DNA of 34,786 bases from an uncultured Spartobacteria bacterium (lineage in GTDB: Bacteria > Verrucomicrobiota > Verrucomicrobiia > Chthoniobacterales > Chthoniobacteraceae). Below, piece by piece: positions 15,628-23,006 of this stretch (position 1 is the stretch's first letter; each line of letters begins with the position of its first letter). Location of the stretch: NCBI GenBank assembly GCA_903916085.1, contig CAIWVL010000163.1, positions 1 through 34,786 on the forward strand, given 5' to 3'. The notes below the pieces were generated by a model. That model saw nothing but the letters and a program-made list of their open reading frames with translations, was not told the DNA's origin and did no database searches. A program made the position numbers and the translations under genes.

Positions 15628-16590
15628 ATGACCTCCCTATTCACTCGCTGGATACCGTCGCTCACGCTTGCCATTTGGAGCGCCGTGTTGCTGGGAACCT
15701 ATTTCACGGGACGCCTCACGGCCTTCCTCCATCCATCGTTTCGCCCCGGTGTCGTGTTAGCAGGAGTCGTTTTAGCGGTACTGGCGGCCTTTGTCGCTTC
15801 CCGTCCCACTCCGCCAGAATGCTGTGCTGATGCGGATTGCACCCACCCCCTTTCGAGATCAAAAGGCGGCCGCTGGTTGACCTTCCTGATCTTAGTTTTG
15901 CCCGTGAGCGTGGCAGCGTGGCTTTCACCTGAGCACTTTAGCCAACAGGCCTTTGAACAAAGGGGCGTTGCCACCGATGCGACTGGTCTCGGTGAGCGGC
16001 GGTCCACCACTCCCACCCTCGCTGCCACAGCAGCTCCCGCGGCTACGCCTACGCCCACTCTCGCGGCCACGGTGCCTCCACTTGCGCCCCCTGAGCCAAC
16101 GACAACGGAATCAACAAACCTTACCCCCGCCCCGTCTTCTCTGCCGGCTCCAACAACACCCAATCCCTCTCCCTCTGCCGCTCAGGCGCAACCGCGCGAC
16201 AAAATGCCTGATTACCTCCAGAGAACTAGCGAAGGCTACGTTATCGTTGAGGTTCTCGACCTCCTCTATGCCGTTCAGGACTCGCAGTTGCGCAAAGACT
16301 TTGAAGGGCGTACGGTCCAGCTCATCGCACAGATGATGCCCTCTAAAGCAAGCGATGGATCTCAAACACGCTTCAAAGCGGTTCGCATGTTCATGACCTG
16401 CTGCGCAGCCGATGCCCGCCCAGTGGCCACCATGATCCAGGCAAATCCCCTCCCCGACCTCCCAGAAATGACCTGGGTGCGGATCGTAGGCAAAGCGACT
16501 TTCCCGGTGGAAAACGGCAAACGACTGGCTCTTATCGAAGCCTCCTCAGTCACTCAAACCAAACCTCCCGAGGAGACCATGCTGTTCTAG
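15628..16590 (+). CDS. DUF1980 / TIGR03943-type permease partner subunit
   Basis: A 320-residue membrane-associated protein. Residues 10-110 carry three hydrophobic segments (IPSLTLAIWSAVLLGTYF, GVVLAGVVLAVLAAFVA, WLTFLILVLPVSVAAWL) separated by a short Cys-rich loop PECCADADC. Residues about 125-190 are a long Pro/Thr/Ala/Ser-rich linker that looks flexible and is longer than in typical members. Residues 195-320 form the family's soluble domain, with GYVIVEVLDLLY, the FEGRTVQLIAQMM strand pair and the conserved FMTCCAADARP (Cys258, Cys259), then WVRIVGKAT. It starts 18 bases after the DUF318 permease stop, and together they should form one transporter. The paired Cys suggest metal or redox sensitivity; the substrate is unknown. 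Confidence 0.87.
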   Translation: MTSLFTRWIPSLTLAIWSAVLLGTYFTGRLTAFLHPSFRPGVVLAGVVLAVLAAFVASRPTPPECCADADCTHPLSRSKGGRWLTFLILVLPVSVAAWLSPEHFSQQAFEQRGVATDATGLGERRSTTPTLAATAAPAATPTPTLAATVPPLAPPEPTTTESTNLTPAPSSLPAPTTPNPSPSAAQAQPRDKMPDYLQRTSEGYVIVEVLDLLYAVQDSQLRKDFEGRTVQLIAQMMPSKASDGSQTRFKAVRMFMTCCAADARPVATMIQANPLPDLPEMTWVRIVGKATFPVENGKRLALIEASSVTQTKPPEETMLF

Positions 16591-16638
16591 CACAAGCGGG
16601 ATTGAACAAGCCTCGAAACCGACAGAGACTTCCTCTCC

Positions 16639-17343
16639 ATGCTCCCCGACATCGAACGTTTGCTGATTCTTCAGGACCGCGACAAAAAGGCGCGTCTTAT
16701 CCGTACCGAACTCAAAAATGCCCCGCTAGAACGCAAAGCGTTGGAACAAAAGCTTGCGGATGCCCGCCAACACGCAGGAGACGCCAAGCACCGTCAGCGT
16801 TCTGCAGAGGTCGAACAAGCCCGGCTTGATACAGAAATCAAAAGCCGCCACGGCCAAATCGCGAAATACGAAACACAGAAGCTCCAGACTCGAAAAAACG
16901 AAGAATACCAGGCACTCACGCATTCAGTGGAGCACGTTAAGAAAGAAATCGCAGGGATCGAGGACCGCCAACTCGACCTCATGGATACTCTCGAAAAGCT
17001 CAAACCAGAAGTCGCGGCGGCTGATAAAGCCGCAACCGATGCAGCAGCTCTGGTTCAACGACAGATTACCGACCTCGAAACCAAGTGCGCCAACCTCGAG
17101 TCACAATTGACTGAACTAGATGCCACACGCACGAAATTCACGGATGGTTTGGACGAAGATTTATTGGACACCTACAAGCGCCTATTCACCACCAAGACCG
17201 AAGCTGTCGTCGCATTAAACCACGAGGTGTGCGCAGGCTGCCACATGAAGGTGACAGCCTCTACGGCACTCGCAACGAAAGTGGGTAAATCAGTGGTCCA
17301 CTGCGAACAGTGCAACCGGATTTTGTATCAGGGTGAACATTAA
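16639..17343 (+). CDS. Zn-ribbon coiled-coil protein (DUF164 / zf-RING_7)
   Basis: A 234-residue protein. Residues about 1-185 are a long antiparallel coiled coil rich in Glu, Lys, Ala and Gln (for example QTRKNEEYQALTHSVEHVKK, the most conserved part of the family). Residues 195-230 hold a C4 zinc ribbon with CAGCHM (Cys198, Cys201) and CEQC (Cys222, Cys225), ending NRILYQ. This matches the widespread bacterial DUF164 family, whose cellular role is not well settled; nucleic acid binding or a chaperone-like role has been suggested. ATG 16639 gives the usual start. It is 48 bases after the DUF1980 gene. No terminator-quality hairpin with a T tract was seen after it. Confidence 0.9.
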   Translation: MLPDIERLLILQDRDKKARLIRTELKNAPLERKALEQKLADARQHAGDAKHRQRSAEVEQARLDTEIKSRHGQIAKYETQKLQTRKNEEYQALTHSVEHVKKEIAGIEDRQLDLMDTLEKLKPEVAAADKAATDAAALVQRQITDLETKCANLESQLTELDATRTKFTDGLDEDLLDTYKRLFTTKTEAVVALNHEVCAGCHMKVTASTALATKVGKSVVHCEQCNRILYQGEH

Positions 17344-17428
17344 GAACCTCATGGGTTCTGAGGCGCATCCTTATCCGCCCTTTTCATGACAGTCAACGCA
17401 TCTGCCTGAACCCAAGGGGTTCACAGCG

Positions 17429-17453
17429 GGTGGTTGAGCGCAGCGACACCACC
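17429..17453. repeat. REP-like palindrome, GGTGGT...ACCACC
   Basis: A 6-bp stem GGTGGT (17429-17434) / ACCACC (17448-17453) closes a 13-base GC-rich loop containing GAGCGCAGCG. A structurally similar element is at 23865-23899 and the word CAGCGACACC recurs at 9504-9513. This pattern suggests a dispersed palindromic repeat, but other genomic copies cannot be checked here. Confidence 0.45.
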
Positions 17454-17611
17454 GGAACACACGCACATAGCCGAAGGCCCCCCAGTCCGGACGCCAGCGA
17501 CCGATCACGGTCAATACAAGGCAAACCAGTGGAGAATCTCCTGCATTCGCCGAAAATCTCCTGTTCGCTAGCCTCTATCCTTCAGAAGGTTAACGGATTT
17601 CCGAGCCGCAA

Positions 17612-17629
17612 CTGATGACAAAACATCAG
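17612..17629. promoter_or_regulatory. Small palindrome upstream of the beta-barrel gene
   Basis: CTGATG (17612-17617) and CATCAG (17624-17629) form a perfect 6-bp inverted repeat separated by ACAAAA, about 50 bases upstream of the candidate -35 at 17681. The position fits an activator or repressor site, but no family can be assigned. Confidence 0.25.
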
Positions 17630-17680
17630 ACAAATATGGCAAATGACCAAACGCCGTCATCCAAAGCGCACAAAATCGAG

Positions 17681-17708
17681 TTGACCTCCATGGGGGGGGG
17701 GGTAAAGT
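17681..17708 (+). promoter_or_regulatory. Candidate phase-variable promoter with G11 spacer
   Basis: TTGACC (17681-17686; five of six to the sigma-70 -35) is followed 16 bases later by TAAAGT (17703-17708; four of six to the -10). Eleven of the 16 spacer bases are an uninterrupted G tract (17692-17702). The predicted transcript would start near 17715, giving a short leader before the beta-barrel ATG at 17749. Slippage by one base would change the spacer between 15, 16, 17 and 18 and should alter strength. Confidence 0.5.
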
Positions 17709-17748
17709 GACATTGTTGCATACGTGCACAAAACAAACTTACTCATAC

Positions 17749-18396
17749 ATGAAAACCACCTCAAACATCCTCCTCGCACTTTTCGCAGCCGCCACCCTCG
17801 GGAGCTTGTCAGCTTCCGCTTCCGCAGAAGGCGTCTACATGCAAGTAGACGGCGGCGTAGCGATCACACCCGATGTCGGCGTAAAACTAAACACACATAC
17901 AAACCTCGGCACAATTTCGGGACGCCTCAAAACGAAAACAGGTTACGACTTCAATTATGTCTTGGGCTATCGCACCGCTGAATCCATTGCATTGGAACTT
18001 GAAACGGGTTACCAGGAGAACAGTTTCAGCGCTGTGTCTGGTTATGGAGCTCAACTCGCGGTAACAGGGAGCGCTAGCGCTGTTCCAGTGCTGCTCAATT
18101 TCGTTTGGACGCCAAAACTCTCTGAGTCGCTCAGTGCCACTTTCGGCGCAGGCGCAGGTGCCTCGGTAATAACGGCGGACATCGGCCTCCCCGGCGTCGG
18201 CAGTCTTCCGAGCGACACGAAAGTTGTTTTCGGCGGGCAGGCGAAAACTGGCCTTTCGTATAAGATCAGTGAAACTGTCTCAGCAGATCTTACCTATCGC
18301 TTGAGAGTATCGCAGGGTCCCAATTTTTCTTCTGGCATCGAGGCCAGCAAAATCACCAGTCATCTTGTGACAGCCGGTCTTTCCATCAAGTTCTAA
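17749..18396 (+). CDS. Outer-membrane beta-barrel protein
   Basis: A 215-residue predicted outer-membrane porin-like barrel. MKTTSNILLALFAAATLGSLSASASAEG is a clear signal peptide cut after ASA. The mature part is Gly/Ser/Thr-rich with alternating hydrophobic residues typical of eight to ten beta strands (YMQVDGGVAITPDVGVKL, YDFNYVLGYRTAESIALELETGY, SATFGAGAGASVITADIGL, GGQAKTGLSYKISETVSADLTYRLRV). It ends HLVTAGLSIKF with a terminal Phe, the usual beta-signal for BAM insertion. The fold resembles OmpW/OmpA-like small barrels; the ligand is unknown. ATG 17749 is favoured over GTG 17707, because the latter overlaps the candidate -10 and adds residues before the signal peptide. The promoter region carries a G11 tract and a strong terminator follows. 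Confidence 0.87.
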   Translation: MKTTSNILLALFAAATLGSLSASASAEGVYMQVDGGVAITPDVGVKLNTHTNLGTISGRLKTKTGYDFNYVLGYRTAESIALELETGYQENSFSAVSGYGAQLAVTGSASAVPVLLNFVWTPKLSESLSATFGAGAGASVITADIGLPGVGSLPSDTKVVFGGQAKTGLSYKISETVSADLTYRLRVSQGPNFSSGIEASKITSHLVTAGLSIKF

Positions 18397-18420
18397 CCGA
18401 ATTTCCGTAGGTGTGTGTTT

Positions 18421-18454
18421 CGCCGACGAGCCGACAACGCTCGTCGGCGTTTTT
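18421..18454 (+). terminator. Rho-independent terminator after the beta-barrel gene
   Basis: CGCCGACGAGC (18421-18431) pairs perfectly with GCTCGTCGGCG (18439-18449) across a 7-base loop, followed by TTTTT. An 11-bp GC-rich stem with a T tract is a strong intrinsic terminator. It could also serve the convergent lspA transcript. Confidence 0.93.
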
Positions 18455-18474
18455 ATGTCCGAATACGGCTTCCG

Positions 18475-19089
18475 CTACGGCTTAGCTGGGTTGCTTTTAC
18501 GCATGTCTTGAAACGAGGCGAGAAACAACAACACGACAGCCACGCAGATGCAACTATCCGCAACATTAAAAGCCGGCCACGGATTAAACGGTGGGAATCC
18601 CAAATCGAAATAAAGGAAATCCACTACGTAACCGTGGATTAGGCGATCGGTGAAGTTACCCAGAATCCCAGAGATCAACAGCAGCACGGCAGCCAAATTG
18701 AGACGGCCGGGAAAAATGTTGCGCTTTAGCGCCCAGCTCAACCCAAGCAGCGCTACAACCGACAACCCGATAAAGAAGCGATTGCTGTCCTGAAGTACCC
18801 CAAAAGCGGCGCCCGTATTGCTAAAGTGGACCCAGTGAAACCAATTAGGGGCCACCTCAATATGGTCACCGAGCGCCAGATGCTGACGCAGCACCGGCCA
18901 GCCGGGACGCCCAAAATCCAGCCCGGCAGTCCATAGCTTGGTGGCCTGATCCAAAAGGTACAGAACCGCCACAAAGCTAACAGCAGCGAACCACGCTAAG
19001 CTGCAACACTTTAGCGGAGCGGGAATGGCCTCAGGCTGAGGCGGCGAAGGATCCGCGATTGCACCCGATGATGGGGGATGATCACTCAT
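18475..19089 (-). CDS. lspA: Lipoprotein signal peptidase (signal peptidase II)
   Basis: Inner-membrane aspartyl protease that removes signal peptides from prolipoproteins after diacylglyceryl transfer. About 204 residues with four membrane helices. Family motifs are VLYLLDQATKLW (helix 1), NWFHWVHFSNTGAAFGVL, the catalytic block ISGILGNFTDRLIHGYVVDFLYF (first catalytic Asp in FTDR), and AFNVADSCICVAVVLLF (second catalytic Asp in VAD). The N-terminus has about 30 extra Pro/Ser-rich cytoplasmic residues. The start ATG at 19089 overlaps the ileS stop as ATGA, indicating translational coupling; ileS-lspA adjacency is common in bacteria. An in-frame extension to 19182 lies inside ileS and is rejected. 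Confidence 0.95.
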   Translation of the reverse strand: MSDHPPSSGAIADPSPPQPEAIPAPLKCCSLAWFAAVSFVAVLYLLDQATKLWTAGLDFGRPGWPVLRQHLALGDHIEVAPNWFHWVHFSNTGAAFGVLQDSNRFFIGLSVVALLGLSWALKRNIFPGRLNLAAVLLLISGILGNFTDRLIHGYVVDFLYFDLGFPPFNPWPAFNVADSCICVAVVLLFLASFQDMRKSNPAKP

Positions 19090-21875
19090 ACGCTCGCCAT
19101 CACACCTTGGCACGGTTCGCACAGCTCGGGAAACACCACAGAGCGTCCTACCGAAGGCTTGTGGCGCCAGCACCGCGTGCACTTGGCGTTGGTATTGCGT
19201 TGCACACGCGCCACAGTGAGTGCGCCTCGACGGATCTCCAAATGGCTAAGAATGAGCACTTCTTCCAGTTCCTCCACAGCGCCCTCGGTAGACGCAAACA
19301 CCGCGTCATCGCTGATTTCCAGTTCCACCTCGGCCTCCTGTGCATTGCCAATGAGCTTCTGCTGACGGGCCGGCTCCAGCGCCTGGGCAATGACCCCCCG
19401 CAACTCGAGCCATTGCCCAAAGCGCCTTGCCGCCGCCTCATCCCGCAATGTCGGATCGGACTCTGGAAAAAGCGTCAGGTGCACCGAGCCCGAACGACCC
19501 GCGTGCTCCCAAGCTTCGTCCGCCGTGAAAACGAGGACAGGCGCAAGAAGTCGGCAGACCGCATCAAACACCTTGGCCATCACAACTTGCGTCGCCCGAC
19601 GTTTTGGAGAATCAGCGCGATCGCAATACAAACGGTTCTTGGTCATGTCCACGTAAAGCGCAGACAAATCGACGGTGCAGAACTGGTTCAGCGTTTGGAA
19701 CACCTTGCGGAAATCAAACACGCGATACGCGGCGCGGCACTCCTCGATCACGTCCTGCAAACGATTAAGCATCCAGCGGTCCACGGTCGTGGCCCCCTCC
19801 AAGGAGGCCCCTTCGGGTGGAAGGTCGTGCAGATTTGCCAACAAGATCCGGAGAACATTTCGAAACTGGCGGTAAGCGTCTGTAAGCAACGCAAAGGACT
19901 CCTCCGAGAACGGCACTTCATGCGTGAATTCCACGCTGGACGCCCACAGACGCACGACATCTGCGCCGTACTTGTCCACAAAATGGGCGGCATCCATCGG
20001 TTTAACGTAGGTGCCTTGCGCAGATTTAGAGACCTTCTTGCGCGTATCCTTATCAACAACAAAGCCATGCGTGATCACGGTGCGATACGGCGCTTCGCCA
20101 CGCAACGCAACCGCAGTCAAAAGCGAAGACTGGAACCAACCACGATGTTGATCCGTTGCCTCAATGTAGACGTCTGCGGGAAAGTGCAGTTCTGGATGAC
20201 GGCGCAGAACGGCTTCATGCGAAACACCCGAGTCCATCCAAACGTCCAGGGTATCCATTCGGCGCATGCTACCGATAGGCAACCCCAACTCGGCGCACCA
20301 CCAAGCGTCGTCCCGCTCAAACCATACGTTCGTACCGTGTGTCTCCACAACATCGGCGACTTTACGGGCGGCATCAGCGTTTAGAAGAGGTTCGCCCGCA
20401 GCGGTGTAAAACACGGGAACAGGTACCCCCCAAGTGCGCTGCCGGGAAATGCACCAGTCGGCCCGAGCTTCCACCGTACCGGACATTCGGGTGCGACCCC
20501 AGGCGGGTAACCATTCCACCCCTTGAATCGCCTCCACAGCGCCTGCGCGGATGGCGTCAATGCGGATAAAGAGCTGCTCCACCGCCCGGAAGACGATTGG
20601 CGTTTTGGATCGCCAACAATGCGGGTAGCTATGCTTGTAGATTTGTTGTCCGACAAGTGCGCCGAGTGCCGCAAGATGTTCCACCACCAATTTGTTGGCG
20701 TCGAACACGTTAACTCCGACCCATGCGTCAACTCCAGCCTCCTCAGTCAAGCGCCCGTGTTCATCCACAGGCGAGAGCACCGGCAAACCGTTCTGCATCC
20801 CCGCCATGTAATCGTCCGCTCCATGCCCCGGAGCAATGTGAACCTGACCAGTGCCCGATTCAGTCGTGACAAATTCAGCAGTGATAACACGCGAAGTGCG
20901 CGGAAGAAAAGGGTGCTGCGCCTCGGCTCCAGCAAGAGCACTCCCGAGAACCTCCGCGACCGCCCCATGAGGGAGCAGCAGATCGCCCACCCCCGCCGGT
21001 AGCGCGTCGGGTAACGCGGCATCGGCAACCGACACCAAAACGGCACCGGTCGCCGCTTGGAAGGCCTCAACCAGCTTTTCGGCAACTACGAGCGTCCGTT
21101 CCCTGCCTGCTACTAAAAAGCGGCAGACTAGGTAGCGTTCGCGAGGATGCACTGCAATGGCGACATTCGCTGGCAAGGTCCACGGAGTCGTTGTCCAGAT
21201 GACCATCGAAGCCTGCCCAGCCAGAGGGCCGCTCACGAGAGGGAACTCCACAAAAATCGCGGGGTCTTCTCGATCGGCGTATTCGACTTCAGCCTCGGCT
21301 AGAGCGGTTTGCGCACCGGTGCTCCAGTAAACGGGTTTTTTACTCTGATAAACGAGCCCCTTCTCGAGCAGACCGGCAAAGCTCCTGATGATGTCCGCTT
21401 CATAAGAAGCGTCCATTGTCAGGTAGGGCTTATCCCAAGAACCAAGCACACCCAAGCGGCGGAACTGGCCCCTTTGAATGTCGATGTATTTTTGTGCATA
21501 CTCGGCAGAGCGACGCCGGATTTCCACCGGAGCCAGCCCCTGCGCCTGCTTCACCACTTTGAATTCAATCGGCAATCCATGACAGTCCCAGCCCGGAACA
21601 AACGGGGCACGAAACCCAGCCATACTACGCGACTTTACAATGAGGTCCTTGAGCACCTTGTTGAGGGCGGTCCCCATGTGCACGTCACCGTTTGCAAACG
21701 GCGGACCATCATGTAGCAGAAAGCTAGGGCAGCCCTTTCGAGCCTCCAAAATCTGCGCATACAAACCCTCAGATTCCCAACGGGCTAGCCGCTCAGGCTC
21801 CCGTTTCACCAAATCCGCCTTCATCGGAAAGTGGGTTTTGGGCAGTAGCAAGGTATCTTTGTAATTCTGGCTCAT
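19086..21875 (-). CDS. ileS: Isoleucyl-tRNA synthetase
   Basis: Class I aminoacyl-tRNA synthetase charging tRNA-Ile, with an editing domain. The 929 residues match the normal bacterial length. Visible in order are FLLHDGPPFANGDVHMGTALNK (HIGH motif as HMGT), PGWDCHGLPIE, the CP1 editing region with TTTPWTLPANVAIAVHP and HIAPGHGADDY, then GWFQSSLLTAVA, and VSKSAQGTYV near residue 620 (KMSKS motif as KVSKS). The anticodon-binding region follows (EAWEHAGRSGSVHL), and a C-terminal zinc finger CTRCWRH ... CEPC is present, as in bacterial type IleRS. Its stop overlaps lspA. No T-box leader was recognisable in the roughly 100 bases upstream. Confidence 0.98.
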   Translation of the reverse strand: MSQNYKDTLLLPKTHFPMKADLVKREPERLARWESEGLYAQILEARKGCPSFLLHDGPPFANGDVHMGTALNKVLKDLIVKSRSMAGFRAPFVPGWDCHGLPIEFKVVKQAQGLAPVEIRRRSAEYAQKYIDIQRGQFRRLGVLGSWDKPYLTMDASYEADIIRSFAGLLEKGLVYQSKKPVYWSTGAQTALAEAEVEYADREDPAIFVEFPLVSGPLAGQASMVIWTTTPWTLPANVAIAVHPRERYLVCRFLVAGRERTLVVAEKLVEAFQAATGAVLVSVADAALPDALPAGVGDLLLPHGAVAEVLGSALAGAEAQHPFLPRTSRVITAEFVTTESGTGQVHIAPGHGADDYMAGMQNGLPVLSPVDEHGRLTEEAGVDAWVGVNVFDANKLVVEHLAALGALVGQQIYKHSYPHCWRSKTPIVFRAVEQLFIRIDAIRAGAVEAIQGVEWLPAWGRTRMSGTVEARADWCISRQRTWGVPVPVFYTAAGEPLLNADAARKVADVVETHGTNVWFERDDAWWCAELGLPIGSMRRMDTLDVWMDSGVSHEAVLRRHPELHFPADVYIEATDQHRGWFQSSLLTAVALRGEAPYRTVITHGFVVDKDTRKKVSKSAQGTYVKPMDAAHFVDKYGADVVRLWASSVEFTHEVPFSEESFALLTDAYRQFRNVLRILLANLHDLPPEGASLEGATTVDRWMLNRLQDVIEECRAAYRVFDFRKVFQTLNQFCTVDLSALYVDMTKNRLYCDRADSPKRRATQVVMAKVFDAVCRLLAPVLVFTADEAWEHAGRSGSVHLTLFPESDPTLRDEAAARRFGQWLELRGVIAQALEPARQQKLIGNAQEAEVELEISDDAVFASTEGAVEELEEVLILSHLEIRRGALTVARVQRNTNAKCTRCWRHKPSVGRSVVFPELCEPCQGVMASV

Positions 21876-21978
21876 GACAGGGTTAGGGCAAAAAAGGACG
21901 TTCCGGGTAAACCCTAGTTCGCAAGTGGGAAAGGGTCAACTTAGGCAGCAACCGAGTTGACGAAGTTTCACGGAGAAA

Positions 21979-22896
21979 TCACAGCTGCGAGGCCTTAATC
22001 CCAACAATCCAAGCGAGTCCCAAAATAAGTAAGACACACAATCCGCAAATGCACTGTAGCAACCTGCTGTTTGGGTTCGGCTTGCAAATCGCGATTCCAA
22101 GCCCCAGAGGCCCTCCCACCACAAACCCCCACAAATGCGCCAGGACATCCACGTTCCCCTTGCCCTCGCCAGCTCCGAGAAACGCCAACAAAGAAACGCC
22201 CGCTCCGAGCGGCAGCATCCAGCACCACCAAGAACGCCCCGTTCGCCGCTGCACAAGTCGCCCCAGAGCGTCGCCCACCAGCAGACCCAGGGCCCCGAAC
22301 ACTGCGGTAGACGCCCCCAGACTGCAGTGCGGCTCTGGAAAATACGCCCATGCTGTCAGCGCGTTACCCAACGCGCCCGCTAGCACCACGCTGAGCCATG
22401 CTAATCCTTGCCCAAAGGAGGTAATGAGCAGTCCACCAAACAACAATCCCGCGCACAAATTCGCCACCACATGGGGGACATCCGCGTGCAGCGTAAGCGC
22501 GGTCACTGTGCGCCACCACTCTCCCCGCTCGCAAACCAACGGCGAAGAAAGCACACCCGCAGCCCGCCAGATGTCGCCCATTTCCGCCTGAGTCACCGCA
22601 AACCCAATCACAATCACGGCCACGATCGCTAAGGACCAATGAGGCACAGCGGGAAACACCTCCTCCACTGGAGCCTCGCGTCCGGCTAGCTCAGCCTCGT
22701 AAGCCGCAAGCTCGGAAACGGCCCGTGACAGATCCTGTCTTGCGATTTGCAGGAACCAGTCGTCGCCATCTCTTCCAATAGCATGGGTAACGCCGCACGC
22801 AGCGAGCACTAACCCACGCTCCCGCGCGTCACTAAGACGGGTAAAGCGCCCAAGTTCCACAACCGGCGGTGAGCCCATTGGCGGATTATTTTCCAC
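21979..22896 (-). CDS. Rhomboid-family intramembrane serine protease
   Basis: A 305-residue protein. A soluble N-terminal part (about 1-85) is followed by six or seven membrane segments. Active-site features are TLHADVPHVVANLCAGLLFG (the HxxxN oxyanion-hole segment in helix 2), CSLGASTAVFGALG with the catalytic Ser in GAS (helix 4), and DVLAHLWGFVVGGPLGL with the catalytic His in helix 6. All expected catalytic residues are present, so it is probably active. The substrates are unknown. The N-terminal part contains SRAVSELAAYEAEL, a helical region resembling the cytoplasmic domain of some rhomboids. It lies upstream of ileS on the same strand and is divergent from the methyltransferase gene. 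Confidence 0.9.
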   Translation of the reverse strand: MENNPPMGSPPVVELGRFTRLSDARERGLVLAACGVTHAIGRDGDDWFLQIARQDLSRAVSELAAYEAELAGREAPVEEVFPAVPHWSLAIVAVIVIGFAVTQAEMGDIWRAAGVLSSPLVCERGEWWRTVTALTLHADVPHVVANLCAGLLFGGLLITSFGQGLAWLSVVLAGALGNALTAWAYFPEPHCSLGASTAVFGALGLLVGDALGRLVQRRTGRSWWCWMLPLGAGVSLLAFLGAGEGKGNVDVLAHLWGFVVGGPLGLGIAICKPNPNSRLLQCICGLCVLLILGLAWIVGIKASQL

Positions 22897-22904
22897 GCAG
22901 GAAC

Positions 22905-22951
22905 CTCTACACTCCCCGAGCGCGTGAGCAAAGCGCGCGCTTCATGTAGAG
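22905..22951. repeat. Two-part palindrome between divergent genes
   Basis: CTCTACA (22905-22911) pairs with TGTAGAG (22945-22951), and within it AGCGCG (22919-22924) pairs with CGCGCT (22936-22941). It lies between the starts of the divergent rhomboid and methyltransferase genes and could be a regulatory site or a member of the palindromic repeats seen elsewhere in the window. Confidence 0.4.
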
Positions 22952-23006
22952 CGCCACAAGACCTCGAAGGACATACGATTCAAAAGTAGGAGGCGAGCCA
23001 TTTTTT

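Larger units (their letters stand above)
17344..17680. other. Intergenic region with several palindromes
   Basis: About 340 bases without a convincing gene. It contains a series of small inverted repeats: AGAACC/GGTTCT (17343-17359), TGAACCC/GGGTTCA (17407-17423), GGTGGT/ACCACC (17429-17453), GACCG/CGGTC (17499-17512) and CTGATG/CATCAG (17612-17629). The word AATCTCCTG occurs twice between about 17530 and 17565. A 61-codon open frame (17430-17615) has low-complexity translation and is not supported. RNase P RNA was considered and not found. Confidence 0.5.

Noticed and set aside
17344-17706. RNase P RNA (rnpB) in the gap after the Zn-ribbon gene
   Set aside because: The gap has a suitable size, but the conserved GAGGAAAGTCC and ACAGAA core sequences are absent.
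19059-20384. Long plus-strand open frame of 441 codons
   Set aside because: It is fully antisense to ileS, whose motifs are unmistakable. Its translation shows no domain, and long antisense frames are expected in GC-biased coding DNA.
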